Shown here: piece by piece, positions 17,966 to 27,165 of the stretch
Position numbering within the stretch: position 1 is the first letter of the stretch
Layout: each line of letters begins with the position of its first letter
Assembly (NCBI RefSeq): GCF_026340465.1
Contig: NZ_JAPEPC010000001.1
Span: 1,298,501-1,362,500 of the forward strand
DNA: 64,000 nucleotides
Source of the DNA: Streptomyces sp. NBC_01306
GTDB lineage: Bacteria > Actinomycetota > Actinomycetes > Streptomycetales > Streptomycetaceae
Direction of reading: 5' to 3'
Made by a program: the position numbers and the translations under genes
Notes under the pieces: generated by a model
Database searches by the model: none
What the model saw: only the letters and a program-made list of their open reading frames with translations
What the model was told of the DNA's origin: nothing

Positions 17966-18961
17966 ATGCCCAAGGCACTGCCCCGCCTCAGCCGCCGTCG
18001 CGCCCTCCAGGGGACGGCGGCCTTACTGGTGGTCTCCGGACTGCTGATGTGGTGGCTGCTGCCCATCGGCCCGCCCTCCCCGCACGGGACCGTGACCTTC
18101 AGTACCGGGGTGCGGACCGGCGTCTACCAGCTGTACGGGAAGCTGCTCAGCCCCACACTCGCCCACGACATGCCCGGGGTGGACATACATCTCCAGCCGA
18201 GCGAGGGCTCCCAGCAGAATCTCGCCAGAGTGGCGACCGGCAAGTCCGACTTCACCATCGCGACGGCCGACGCCATCGCGAAGTACATCGAGGACGGCAA
18301 GCCGGGCGCGGACCGGCTGCGCGGCTGCGCACGGCTGTACGACGACTATGTGCAGCTCGCCGTCGACGACAGCTCCACGGTCAAGCGCGCCGCCGATCTG
18401 CGTCACAAACGGGTCGCCGTGGGCCAGCCCGGATCCGGCGTACGGCTGATAGCGGACCGGGTGCTGCGGGCCGCCGGCCTCGACCCGGTCAAGGACATCA
18501 CGGCCGTACCTGCGGGGATCGACACCAGTCCGGGTCTCCTCCAGGCGGGCAGGATCGACGCCTTCTTCTGGTCGGGCGGCCTGCCGACCGACGCGGTACG
18601 CGATCTGGCCGCGCGCCGGCCGATCCGGCTGGTTCCGCTCGACGACCTGGTGACCCGTCTGCACGCGGCCGGCGGCACCACCCGCTACTACCGCTCGGCC
18701 GTCATGCCGGCCGACGCCTACCGGCAGGCCCGTAACGGCGCACCGGTGCCGACCATCGCGGTTGCGAACGTCCTGGTCACCACCGACCGCGAGGACCCGA
18801 AGCTGACCGAGGGGTTCACCCGCAGCGTGATCCGCAGCCGCGACCGCATCGGGCGGCAGGTGCACGCGGCGCAGCTGGTCGACGTACGGACCGCGATCTA
18901 CACGGACCCGTTGAAGCTGGACGAGGGCGCACGGCGCTACTACCGGTCGGTCAAGCCCTGA
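17966..18961 (+). CDS. TAXI-family solute-binding protein with a TTA codon
   Basis: 331-aa exported or membrane-anchored binding protein. An Arg-rich N-terminus and a hydrophobic segment (residues about 15-32) are followed by the TAXI fold: TFSTGVRTGVYQLYGKLL, PSEGSQQNLARVATGKSDF and IDAFFWSGG. TAXI proteins normally serve TRAP transporters, but no TRAP membrane subunit is present nearby. Codon 20 (18023-18025) is TTA, the rare Leu codon that needs bldA tRNA in Streptomyces, so translation is probably restricted to late growth. It converges on a two-component pair and may be its sensory partner (inference). Confidence 0.85.
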   Translation: MPKALPRLSRRRALQGTAALLVVSGLLMWWLLPIGPPSPHGTVTFSTGVRTGVYQLYGKLLSPTLAHDMPGVDIHLQPSEGSQQNLARVATGKSDFTIATADAIAKYIEDGKPGADRLRGCARLYDDYVQLAVDDSSTVKRAADLRHKRVAVGQPGSGVRLIADRVLRAAGLDPVKDITAVPAGIDTSPGLLQAGRIDAFFWSGGLPTDAVRDLAARRPIRLVPLDDLVTRLHAAGGTTRYYRSAVMPADAYRQARNGAPVPTIAVANVLVTTDREDPKLTEGFTRSVIRSRDRIGRQVHAAQLVDVRTAIYTDPLKLDEGARRYYRSVKP

Positions 18962-19006
18962 TCCGGGCGGCGCCGCACGCGAACGGCCGTGGCCGGGCCA
19001 GGAGTT

Positions 19007-20401
19007 CTACGCGTCCGGGGACGTCCGCGGCACCGTCACGGTCACCCGGAGGCCGTGCGGTTCGTTCTGCTCGTACGAGATCGTGCCGCGGCCCGCTGTG
19101 AGCAGGGCGCGCGAGATGGAGAGGCCGAGGCCCGAGCCCTTGATGTTCTGGTGCCGGCCGCTGCGCCAGAACCGGTCGCCGATCCGGGCGAGTTCTTCCT
19201 GGCTGAGGCCCGGTCCGCCGTCGGCGACCGTGATCCGTGAACAGGAGCCGCAGGAGGCGGCCTCGACGCGCACCTCCTCCCCGTCAGGGGTGAACTTCAG
19301 CGCGTTGTCGATCACCGCGTCCAGGGCGCTGGAGAGGGCCACGGGGTCGGCCCAGGCGGTGACGGCCACGGCGCCTCCCCCGGTGAGCCGGACGCCCTTT
19401 CCCTCCGCGACCGGCCGCCAGGCCGAGACCCGCTCGGCCGCCAGCTCGGCGATGTCGGTGAGCCGCAGCTCAGCGGCGGTGTGCTCGGCCAGCGCGAGGT
19501 CGAGGAGGTCGTCGAGGACCTGGCCGAGACGCTTGCCCTCGGTGCGCACGGAGGCGATCTCCTCGTTGCCCTCCGGGAGTTCGAAGGCGAGCAGTTCGAT
19601 CCGCAGCAGCAGCGCGGCGAGCGGGTTGCGCAACTGGTGCGATGCGTCGGCGACGAAGGCGCGCTGCTGTTCGAGCACGTCCTCGACGTTGTCGGCCATC
19701 TCGTTGAACGACCGGGCCAGGCGGCGCAGTTCCGGCGGACCGCTGCCCGAGGCGACCCGTGACTTCATCAGCCCGGTGGCGATGCCGTGGGTGGCGGCGT
19801 CCAGAGTGCGCACCGGAAGCAGCACCCAGCCGGTGAGCCGGAAAGCTGCGCCCACCGCGAGCAGCATCGCCCCCGCCTCGCCCGCGGCGATGAGCAGCCA
19901 GCCGCGGAGGGTCCTGGAACGCATCTGGCCGGTGGGCGAGTCGGTCACCACCACCGCGATCACGTCGCCGTTCCTGACGACGGGCGACGCGACGATCAGC
20001 CGCCCGTGCTGCCAGGGCCAGATCTGCGCGGGATCCCGGCTGCGCCGTCCCGCGAGCGCGTCCTCGAAGGCGATCCGGCCCTCACCGCCGGCCGGTACCG
20101 GCCAGGACTGCGGGGCCGCGGCCATCGCGACGCGGTCACGGGAGAAGACACCGGCCCGGATGCCGTACACCGTCTCGTAGCGGGCGAGTTCCTCCTGGAG
20201 CGTGTCGTGCCGCTCCTGCTCGCTCGCCGGTATCTCGGTGACGAACTGCGCCTCCTCGGCCATCCGCGCGGTGTCGTCGATCCGGTCGACCACGACGTTC
20301 TGCTGCGCGGCGGCGGCCACGCTCAGCGCGAGCGGGAAGCCGAGCGCGAGCAGCACCCCGGCCATGAGGACGATGAGCAGCGGAAGCAGTCGGGCGCGCA
20401 C
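19007..20401 (-). CDS. sensor histidine kinase of a two-component pair
   Basis: 464-aa membrane kinase. The N-terminal membrane helix (residues 5-30), an extracytoplasmic sensor region (30-165) and a second helix (166-190) lead to HAMP, then HisKA with the phosphorylated His255 in DASHQLRNPLAALLLR. The HATPase has DNALKFTP, ADGGPGL and [13 protein letters not shown]. The start is GTG, 15 bp after the response regulator stop, so it is the second gene of that operon. From memory the pair corresponds to SCO5784/5785 of S. coelicolor, reported to affect secondary metabolism; that link rests on synteny. Confidence 0.9.
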   Translation of the reverse strand: MRARLLPLLIVLMAGVLLALGFPLALSVAAAAQQNVVVDRIDDTARMAEEAQFVTEIPASEQERHDTLQEELARYETVYGIRAGVFSRDRVAMAAAPQSWPVPAGGEGRIAFEDALAGRRSRDPAQIWPWQHGRLIVASPVVRNGDVIAVVVTDSPTGQMRSRTLRGWLLIAAGEAGAMLLAVGAAFRLTGWVLLPVRTLDAATHGIATGLMKSRVASGSGPPELRRLARSFNEMADNVEDVLEQQRAFVADASHQLRNPLAALLLRIELLAFELPEGNEEIASVRTEGKRLGQVLDDLLDLALAEHTAAELRLTDIAELAAERVSAWRPVAEGKGVRLTGGGAVAVTAWADPVALSSALDAVIDNALKFTPDGEEVRVEAASCGSCSRITVADGGPGLSQEELARIGDRFWRSGRHQNIKGSGLGLSISRALLTAGRGTISYEQNEPHGLRVTVTVPRTSPDA

Positions 20402-20416
20402 GGGCCGGAACGCGCC

Positions 20417-21106
20417 TCAGGCCGGGACGACGAGGCGGTAGCCGACGCCGCGCACCGTCTCGATCAGGGCGGGCAGGTGCAGTTTGGAGCGCAGCGACGC
20501 GACGTGCACCTCAAGGGTGCGGCCGGTCCCTTCCCAACTGGTCTGCCAGACCTCGCTGATGATCTGTTCCCGGCGGAAGACGACGCCGGGGCGCTGGGCG
20601 AGCAGCGCCAGCAGATCGAACTCCTTGCGGGTCAGCTGGATCTCGCTGCCCTCCACACTGACCCGCCGGGTGGGCAGCTGGATCTCGACGGAACCGACCC
20701 TGAGTGCGGCCGCCGGGACCGGCCCGGTGTCCTCGCCGGCGCTCTTGCGCCGGCTGACGGCGTGGATCCGGGCGAGCAACTCGCCCGTGTCATAGGGCTT
20801 GACCACGTAGTCGTCGGCGCCGAGGTTCAGCCCGTGGATACGGGACCGCACATCGGCCCGGGCCGTCACCATGATCACCGGGGTCGCCGTGCGCTTGCGG
20901 ATCTTGCCGCAGACCTCGTATCCGTCCAGATCGGGCAGCCCGAGGTCGAGCAGTATGACCCCGAAGGGCTCCTGCTCGTCCGGCAGGAGGGACCGGAGCG
21001 CCTCCTCGCCGTTACGGGCGTGCACGACTTTGAAGCCGTGCCTTGCCAGTACGGCGGACAGGGCGGCGGCCACGTGGTTGTCGTCCTCGACGAGCAGCAG
21101 TCTCAT
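20417..21106 (-). CDS. OmpR/PhoB-family response regulator
   Basis: 229-aa regulator with a receiver domain (VEDDN acidic pocket, phosphoacceptor Asp54 in LLDLGLPDLDGYE, Lys in DYVVKPYDTGEL) and a C-terminal winged helix (LTRKEFDLLALLAQRPGVVFRRE kept in part). ATG 21106 is preceded by AAGGAG. It is first in the operon with the sensor kinase, and its own promoter should be in the 297-bp gap shared with divergent gluA. Targets unknown. Confidence 0.92.
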   Translation of the reverse strand: MRLLLVEDDNHVAAALSAVLARHGFKVVHARNGEEALRSLLPDEQEPFGVILLDLGLPDLDGYEVCGKIRKRTATPVIMVTARADVRSRIHGLNLGADDYVVKPYDTGELLARIHAVSRRKSAGEDTGPVPAAALRVGSVEIQLPTRRVSVEGSEIQLTRKEFDLLALLAQRPGVVFRREQIISEVWQTSWEGTGRTLEVHVASLRSKLHLPALIETVRGVGYRLVVPA

Positions 21107-21403
21107 GGGCTCCTTCCGTGGTGCGCGCTTCTGTCATCCGTGTGTCTCATCCGTACGTCTCGTCATCCATGCCGATGGCTGCCGTACCAGTCAAGAGGGT
21201 TCCGGATTCTGCGGGGTTTCCGTTACGCACCCGGTACTCCGGTCATGATCTCGTTCACCAGGAGTGTCCAGCCCATGTCCGCATGCAACCAGATCGTGAT
21301 GCTCAATTTCCGCTCAGATGTAATGACGCTGGTAGGAGCGCCTCATTACTGTCCTTCCAACCACGACCGCACTTGCGGTTGAGGAGGACGGAGCGAACAG
21401 CCG

Positions 21404-22198
21404 ATGAGCGGAGTGCCAGTGACCAAGTCCGCCGAATCCACCGAAAATCCCTTGCCGGTGTCGGACGACCTGGTCGTACTGAGCAACGTCAACAAGCACT
21501 TCGGCGCGTTGCATGTGCTCCAGGACATCGACCTGACCATCGCCCGTGGCGAGGTCGTGGTCGTCATCGGACCCTCGGGGTCCGGCAAGTCCACACTGTG
21601 CCGCACCATCAACCGTCTGGAGACTGTCGACTCCGGCGCGATAACGATCGACGGAAAGCCCCTGCCCGCCGAGGGCCGGGAACTGGCCAGGCTGCGCGCC
21701 GATGTCGGCATGGTCTTCCAGTCGTTCAACCTCTTCGCGCACAAGACGGTTCTGCAGAACGTGATGCTCGGCCAGATCAAGGTGCGCAAGACCGATAAGA
21801 CAGCCGCCGAGGAGAAGGCGCGTGCGCTGCTGGACCGGGTGGGCGTCGGCGCTCAGGCCGACAAGTTCCCCGCGCAGCTCTCCGGCGGCCAGCAGCAGCG
21901 CGTCGCGATCGCGCGGGCGCTGGCGATGGACCCCAAGGTCATGCTCTTCGACGAGCCGACCTCGGCGCTCGACCCCGAGATGATCAACGAGGTTCTTGAG
22001 GTCATGCAGCAGCTGGCTCGTGACGGCATGACGATGATCGTCGTCACCCACGAGATGGGCTTCGCACGCTCCGCGGCCAACCGGGTCGTCTTCATGGCCG
22101 ACGGGAAGATCGTCGAAGAGGCCGCCCCGGACCAGTTCTTCAGCAACCCCCGCAGCGACCGCGCCAAGGACTTCCTGTCGAAGATCCTTCATCACTGA
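21404..22198 (+). CDS. gluA: glutamate ABC transporter ATP-binding protein
   Basis: ATPase of the GluABCD importer. Walker [13 protein letters not shown]-loop [11 protein letters not shown], signature [15 protein letters not shown], Walker [14 protein letters not shown] and H-loop VVTHEMGFA are all intact. ATG 21404 has GGAGG about 15 bases upstream; an in-frame GTG at 21419 with GGAG five bases before it is an equally good start and would remove five residues. It heads the gluA-gluB-gluC-gluD operon, divergent from the response regulator. The polar amino acid assignment is certain; glutamate rests on gene order. Confidence 0.94.
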   Translation: MSGVPVTKSAESTENPLPVSDDLVVLSNVNKHFGALHVLQDIDLTIARGEVVVVIGPSGSGKSTLCRTINRLETVDSGAITIDGKPLPAEGRELARLRADVGMVFQSFNLFAHKTVLQNVMLGQIKVRKTDKTAAEEKARALLDRVGVGAQADKFPAQLSGGQQQRVAIARALAMDPKVMLFDEPTSALDPEMINEVLEVMQQLARDGMTMIVVTHEMGFARSAANRVVFMADGKIVEEAAPDQFFSNPRSDRAKDFLSKILHH

Positions 22199-22264
22199 CG
22201 AGACAGCAATGCGACAGCTGATGAGACAGACGTCCAACGTGCTCCGAAATAGAGGATGTTCAGC

Positions 22265-23185
22265 ATGAAGTTCCGTAAGTCCGCCGCCTTCGCGACGATC
22301 GCCGTGCTCGCTCTCACCGGGACCGCCTGCGGCGGCAAGTCGGGTTCGGCCGGCGACAACGGCAAGGCGGAGCCCGGCGCCGCCAACGCCCCCAAGCTCC
22401 CCACGTACACGGTCGCCAAGAATGTCTCCCTCGACTCCCCCACGTTCAAGGCTGCCAAGAAGCGCGGCAAGCTGGTCATCGGCGCGAAGGCCGACCAGCC
22501 GTACCTCGGCTTCGAGGACCAGTCGACCAAGGAGCGTTCCGGCTTCGACGTCGAGGTCGCCCGGATGATCGCCGCGGACCTGGGCTTCTCGAAGGACCAG
22601 ATCGAGTGGAAGACCGTGGACTCCGGCATCCGTGAGACCGCCATCTCCAAGGGCCAGGTCGACTACTTCGTCGGTACGTACTCGATCAACGACGAGCGCA
22701 AGAAGCTCGTCGGATTCGCCGGCCCCTACTACAAGGCGGGCGCCTCGCTGCTCGTCCGCAAGGACGAGAAGGCCATCACGGGTCCGGAGACCCTGAAGGG
22801 CAAGAAGGTCTGCTCGATCAAGGGCTCCACCCCGCTCGCGGAGATCGAGAAGCCGAAGTACGGCGCGAAGACCACCGAGCTCGCCAAGTACTCCGACTGC
22901 GTACAGGAGCTGCTGACGAAGCAGGTCGACGCGGTCACCACCGACGACGCGATCCTCAAGGGATACGCGGCCCAGAACCCGAAGAAGCTCCAGGTGGTCG
23001 GCAAGCCGTTCACCGTGGAGCCGTACGGCATCGGTATGAGCAAGAGCGACAAGGCGCTGCGCGACTTCATGGACTCGGCCCTGGAGAAGCACGTCAAGGA
23101 CGGCACGTACAAGAAGATCTACGACGCCACCCTGGGCCTGTCCGGCTCCTCGTACGTCGCACCGCCTGCCGTCGAGCGCTACTGA
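22265..23185 (+). CDS. gluB: glutamate-binding lipoprotein of the ABC importer
   Basis: 306-aa substrate-binding lipoprotein. Signal peptide and lipobox LTGTAC with Cys22; the mature part is a SBP_bac_3 domain (KADQPYLGFEDQSTKERSGF, DYFVGTYSINDERKK, KVCSIKGSTP). ATG 22265 is preceded by GAGGA; an in-frame ATG three codons earlier is possible. Two strong hairpins follow its stop, before gluC, which may keep gluB mRNA more abundant than the membrane genes (inference). Confidence 0.94.
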   Translation: MKFRKSAAFATIAVLALTGTACGGKSGSAGDNGKAEPGAANAPKLPTYTVAKNVSLDSPTFKAAKKRGKLVIGAKADQPYLGFEDQSTKERSGFDVEVARMIAADLGFSKDQIEWKTVDSGIRETAISKGQVDYFVGTYSINDERKKLVGFAGPYYKAGASLLVRKDEKAITGPETLKGKKVCSIKGSTPLAEIEKPKYGAKTTELAKYSDCVQELLTKQVDAVTTDDAILKGYAAQNPKKLQVVGKPFTVEPYGIGMSKSDKALRDFMDSALEKHVKDGTYKKIYDATLGLSGSSYVAPPAVERY

Positions 23186-23200
23186 TCCACCCGGCACCGC

Positions 23201-23278
23201 GGGCCCGGCCGCCCCAACGGCCGGCCCGTACCGCCTGCCCGTAAGCGCTGAAGCGCCCCGTACCCGGGTACGGGGCGC
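23201..23278 (+). terminator. two intercistronic hairpins between gluB and gluC
   Basis: The first is an imperfect stem from GGGCCCGGCCG at 23201 to 23227 with a one-base bulge. The second is a perfect 26-bp palindrome, arms 23253-23265 and 23266-23278. Within an operon these may act as a partial terminator or RNA stabiliser. Confidence 0.65.
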
Positions 23279-23323
23279 CACGCCCCCTGTCTTCCAGCTG
23301 CTGCCCGCCGACGCGGAGACCTC

Positions 23324-23971
23324 ATGAACGTACTTTTCGACCACTTTTCGGCGTTCCGCGACGGCTTCATAGGGACCCTGGAGATCACCGTCATCAGCAC
23401 GGTCATCGCCTGCGTCCTCGGCATCGTCATCGCCGGCTTCCGGGTCTCACCCGTGCCTCCGCTCCGGTTCTTCGGGACGGCCTGGGTCACGATCCTGCGG
23501 AACACCCCACTGACCCTGCTCTTCCTCGTGGCCACCTTCGTGGTCCCCGAGATCTTCTTCCCGGGCATGAGCCCCTTCCTCCTGGCATCGCTCGCGCTCG
23601 GTTTCTACACCTCGTCGTTCATCTGTGAAGCCATCAGGTCCGGTATCGGCACGGTCCCGCTGGGCCAGGCCGAGGCGGCCCGCTCGCTCGGTCTGAGCTT
23701 CTCGCAGACCCTGCGGATGGTCGTGCTCCCGCAGGCCACCCGTACCGTCATCGCCCCGCTGAGCAGCATCATCATCGCGCTCACCAAGAATTCCGCCATC
23801 GCGGGTGCCTTCAGCGTCACCGAACTCTTCGGCTGGCAGAAGGCCATGAGCGATCTGGGGTACGGGATCGTCCCCATCTTCATCTGGGTCGCCATCGGCT
23901 ACCTGATCATCACCTTCGCGATCAGCGGCATCTTCCGCCTCGTCGAGAGCCGTATGGAGGTCGCCCGATGA
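23324..23971 (+). CDS. gluC: glutamate ABC transporter permease
   Basis: 215-aa HisM-type permease with about five membrane helices and the coupling loop EAARSLGLSFSQTLRMVVLP that docks on the ATPase. GGAG precedes the ATG. Its stop overlaps the start of gluD (ATGA), indicating translational coupling. Confidence 0.94.
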   Translation: MNVLFDHFSAFRDGFIGTLEITVISTVIACVLGIVIAGFRVSPVPPLRFFGTAWVTILRNTPLTLLFLVATFVVPEIFFPGMSPFLLASLALGFYTSSFICEAIRSGIGTVPLGQAEAARSLGLSFSQTLRMVVLPQATRTVIAPLSSIIIALTKNSAIAGAFSVTELFGWQKAMSDLGYGIVPIFIWVAIGYLIITFAISGIFRLVESRMEVAR

Positions 23972-24855
23972 GTGCCAGCGTGCTCTACGACGCACCCGGC
24001 CCCAAGGCCGTCGTACGCAACCGGATCTACTCGGTCCTCGGCAGTGCGGCCATCGTCGCGCTGATCGTCGTCGCCGTCGTACGTCTCTCCAGCAAGGGGG
24101 ACCTCGACGGTGGCATGTGGGACATCTTCAACTACAGCGGCATCCGCACGAACATCGCCGACGCCGTGGTCGCCACGCTGAAGGCGTTCGCGCTGGGTGC
24201 GGCGGGTTCACTGGTCCTGGGTGTGGTGCTGGTCGTCGGCCGGCTCTCCGACCACCGCCCGGTGCGGTGGCTGGCGACCGCGTTCATCGAGCTGTTCCGT
24301 TCCCTCCCGCTGCTGATCACCATCTACGCGATCTGGGTCGGGTTCCTCACCGACTACTCGATGTGGGCGCTCGCGCTGGGTCTGGCGGTCTACAACGGCT
24401 GTGTGCAGGCCGAGGTGCTCAGGGCCGGCATCAACTCCGTACCGAAGGGGCAGCGCGAGGCCGCGTACGCCCTGGGTATGCGGAAGTCGCAGGTCGTGGC
24501 GGCAGTGCTGATGCCGCAGGCTGTCCGCGCGATGCTGCCGACCATCATCAGCCAGCTGGTCGTCACACTGAAGGACACCTCGCTCGGCTACATCATTCTC
24601 TATCCGGAACTGCTCGCGACCGCACGGCTGATCGCCAGCAACACACCGGTCGACGGGCAGTACCCGTACGTCTCGACGATCGTCGTCATCGGCACCATCT
24701 ATCTGGCGATGTGCCTGCTCCTCTCGGCCCTCGCCACCTGGATCGAGAAGCGCGGCCGCCGGGCGAAGACGGGGATCGCCGTGGGGCCCTCGGCCGTACC
24801 CCCGGAGGTCAAGGGCTCGACCGACGCGGTCGAGGACGGCAAGGTCGGGGTCTGA
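23968..24855 (+). CDS. gluD: glutamate ABC transporter permease
   Basis: 295-aa second permease, longer than GluC, with an N-terminal hydrophobic segment, the coupling loop EAAYALGMRKSQVVAAVLMP and a hydrophilic C-terminal tail of about 40 residues. It starts with a four-base overlap with gluC and has GGAGG upstream. GluC and GluD form the membrane heterodimer. A hairpin about 165 bp after the stop probably ends the operon. Confidence 0.94.
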   Translation: MSASVLYDAPGPKAVVRNRIYSVLGSAAIVALIVVAVVRLSSKGDLDGGMWDIFNYSGIRTNIADAVVATLKAFALGAAGSLVLGVVLVVGRLSDHRPVRWLATAFIELFRSLPLLITIYAIWVGFLTDYSMWALALGLAVYNGCVQAEVLRAGINSVPKGQREAAYALGMRKSQVVAAVLMPQAVRAMLPTIISQLVVTLKDTSLGYIILYPELLATARLIASNTPVDGQYPYVSTIVVIGTIYLAMCLLLSALATWIEKRGRRAKTGIAVGPSAVPPEVKGSTDAVEDGKVGV

Positions 24856-25258
24856 CCTCTGGCCCGTACTCCGCTGCCCCCGGTTCCGCTGCCCCATGCA
24901 CAGGCGGCGCCGGACAGCAGGGCAGGAGAGCGGCGCGGTCGAGATGAGGCTGCGTCAGGACGCGCTGGACACCTACGCGTTCGAGGCAGAGGCATTCCAG
25001 CCACGGATTCGTTCCGGGCACGGACGGCGGGCAGCGGCTGTGGCTGCCCGCCGTCCACCTGTCTCCGCTGCTTTCCGCAGCTCGGGTACCAGCTCAGGGG
25101 CCGGTTCGGAGATCGGCTCGGGGGCCGGGGAGCGGCTCCGCCACATCCGGCCGTCACTTGACGCAAGCACGCGCAGTGGGTTGCATACGTTCTGTGATCG
25201 CGCACCGGGCTCTATCTGCCATCAGCCACCTCTCCGCACGGGTTCGAGGAGCCGCACC
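24856..25258. other. 403-bp intergenic region after gluD
   Basis: Holds one strong hairpin (listed separately) and presumably the promoter of the downstream monooxygenase; a TTGACG at about 25157 is a possible -35 but no well-spaced -10 is obvious. The monooxygenase frame stays open across most of the region, but the translated part is Arg/Ser-rich and unlike the enzyme. Confidence 0.5.
25022..25056 (+). terminator. hairpin terminator downstream of gluD
   Basis: Exact 14-base arms 25022-25035 and 25043-25056 around a seven-base loop, about 165 bp after gluD and before the monooxygenase. Confidence 0.7.
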
Positions 25259-27133
25259 GTGGACCCGGTGATCATCGTCGGCGCGGGCCCGGTCGGGCTC
25301 GCGCTGGCCCTGGCGCTCGCCGCACAGGATGTGCCCTCCGTCGTGCTCGACGAGGGAACGGGCGAGGACGGACCGCGCCCCGCCCGCACCGTCGTACTGC
25401 GCCCGGAGACCGCCGACTTCCTGGGCCGGCTCGGCTGCACGACAGCCCCGGGTGAGACCGGGCGCTGGGCCGCCTGGCGGTCCGTCAGGCGGAGTCAGCT
25501 GATGCAGCGGGTCGTTTTCGACGAGCCCGGCCGGGGCCCCGCCGGTTCGGTGGCGTACGACGGCCGGAGGATCGGCGGCGGAATCGGCGGTCAGGGAATC
25601 GGCGGCCCCGGCACGACCGGTAGGCGGGGCGAGCCGGTCGACATTCCGGACACTTCAGACCCATCCGGCTCATTCGGTCCGCACGAGTTTCGCGGGTCCG
25701 ACGAGACCGGTGGGACGGGTGTGGTCCATGGCACCGGTGTGGTCAATGGCTCCGAGGGGCCGAACGGGCCTGACCCGGCCGAGGGGTTCGGCGGACCCGG
25801 TCCGGGTGGGCCCTCCCCGTTCCATCTGCCGCAGCACGCCCTGACCCGTGGGCTGCGGGCCGCGGTGGCGAACCGGGAACAGGTGAGGCTGGTCACCGGC
25901 AGCCGGGTGGACACCATCGAACAGGACCGCGGCGGCGTCACCGTGCACACGGCAGGCCCGCAGGGCACCTGGTGGCGCGGCAGTCACCTGGTCGGCTGCG
26001 ACGGAGCCCGGTCCACCGTCCGCAAACTGCTCGACATCCGGTTTCCCGGCCGTACGGCGGTGGAGCGGCACGCGGTGGCCGCGCTGCGCGCCGAACTGCC
26101 CTGGCCCGGCGAGGCGTTGCTGCACCGGCTGCCGCCCTGGCGGACCGGCGGGGAAGAGGTGACGGCCCGTCCACTGCCGGACGACGTCTGGCGGATCGAC
26201 TGGCTGCTGCCGCCGCGCGCCGAACTGGTCACCCCCGAGGCGCTGGTGGCGCGGGTCCGGGCCGCCCTGGCGGGCTGGTGCGGCGGCGAGACACCTCCGT
26301 ACGAACTGATCGACACCGGCGTCTACACCCTGCACCACCGGCTGGCCAGGCGCTGGCGGGTGGGCCGGGCGTTCCTGGCCGGGGACGCCGCGCATCTGCT
26401 GGGCGCACTCGGTACCCAGGAGCTGGACGAGGGGCTGCGGGACGCCGGCAACCTCGCCTGGAAGCTGGCACAGACCTGGCACCACGGCGCCTCCGAGCTG
26501 CTGCTCGACAGCTACCAGGCGGAACGCCGCACCGCTGTCGCCGCCCGGCTGCGCGCCGCTGACCAGTCGCTGCCGATACTGCGCGGCGGTGGTGGGCTGC
26601 GCGCGTATCTGCCCGGCAGGGCGCGCGGGCACGACGCCCTCCTCGCGGACGGCCATCTGGGCAGCGGCGCGCTGGGCGCGCCCCCGGTGTACGCCCACTC
26701 GCCCCTTGCGCCCCCGCGCACCCCCTCACAGACCGCGGTGGGGACCGCCGCCGGCGCTCCGGTCGCCGATGTACAGGTCACGGCGCCGGACGGTACGGCC
26801 GTAAGGCTGCGCGAACGCCTGGGACGCGGGCAGTTGATGGTGGTGCTGATCGCACCGGGTACGGGGGTGTGGGACCGGCGGCACTGGGTGAAGGCGGGTG
26901 TGATGCCGAGGCTGGCCGCCGCGGTGAGCGCGCTTCCGGTCGAGGCCGAACTCCTGGTCGCCGAGACCTACCCGGGCGCTTCGGCGCACACGGTGTTGCT
27001 GGTGCGTCCCGACGGACATCTGGTGGCGGCCTTCAACGGGGTACGTCCCGCCGAACTGTACGAAGCGGCCGACGCCGCACGGGGCGGGGCGGCGACGGCG
27101 GTCCGGGAGGAGAGCACCGCGGACGTCAATTGA
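25259..27133 (+). CDS. FAD-dependent aromatic hydroxylase-like monooxygenase with a Gly-rich insert
   Basis: 624-aa flavoprotein of the PheA/TfdB type. Residues 1-30 form the FAD Rossmann motif (VIIVGAGPVGLALALAL), GCDGARSTVRKLL is the DG motif, and GDAAHLLGALGTQELDEGLR near residue 376 is the second FAD motif, altered from the usual GDAAH-x-PFGGQGMN form. The C-terminus (about 500-620) resembles the thioredoxin-like domain of phenol hydroxylases. A Gly/Pro-rich insert without family counterpart occupies about residues 103-188. The start is GTG 25259 with GAGGA upstream. The substrate is unknown. Its stop codon overlaps the -35 of the downstream sulfur unit. Confidence 0.85.
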   Translation: MDPVIIVGAGPVGLALALALAAQDVPSVVLDEGTGEDGPRPARTVVLRPETADFLGRLGCTTAPGETGRWAAWRSVRRSQLMQRVVFDEPGRGPAGSVAYDGRRIGGGIGGQGIGGPGTTGRRGEPVDIPDTSDPSGSFGPHEFRGSDETGGTGVVHGTGVVNGSEGPNGPDPAEGFGGPGPGGPSPFHLPQHALTRGLRAAVANREQVRLVTGSRVDTIEQDRGGVTVHTAGPQGTWWRGSHLVGCDGARSTVRKLLDIRFPGRTAVERHAVAALRAELPWPGEALLHRLPPWRTGGEEVTARPLPDDVWRIDWLLPPRAELVTPEALVARVRAALAGWCGGETPPYELIDTGVYTLHHRLARRWRVGRAFLAGDAAHLLGALGTQELDEGLRDAGNLAWKLAQTWHHGASELLLDSYQAERRTAVAARLRAADQSLPILRGGGGLRAYLPGRARGHDALLADGHLGSGALGAPPVYAHSPLAPPRTPSQTAVGTAAGAPVADVQVTAPDGTAVRLRERLGRGQLMVVLIAPGTGVWDRRHWVKAGVMPRLAAAVSALPVEAELLVAETYPGASAHTVLLVRPDGHLVAAFNGVRPAELYEAADAARGGAATAVREESTADVN

Positions 27134-27165
27134 CCGTCCTGGGCGCACATGGTGTACTGCGGAGC
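27130..27165 (+). promoter_or_regulatory. promoter for a leaderless transcript (leader peptide and cysteine dioxygenase)
   Basis: TTGACC at 27130-27135 is a -35 overlapping the monooxygenase TGA stop. A 17-bp spacer leads to a -10-like TGTACT at 27153-27158. Seven bases later is the GTG at 27166, so transcription would begin at or next to the start codon and the first ORF would be leaderless. Confidence 0.65.

Noticed and set aside
17966..18961. A TRAP transporter operon
   Set aside because: No DctQ/DctM-like membrane genes nearby; only the binding protein is present.
24896..25258. N-terminal extension of the monooxygenase
   Set aside because: The added 121 residues cross a terminator hairpin and do not resemble the family; GTG 25259 has a ribosome site.
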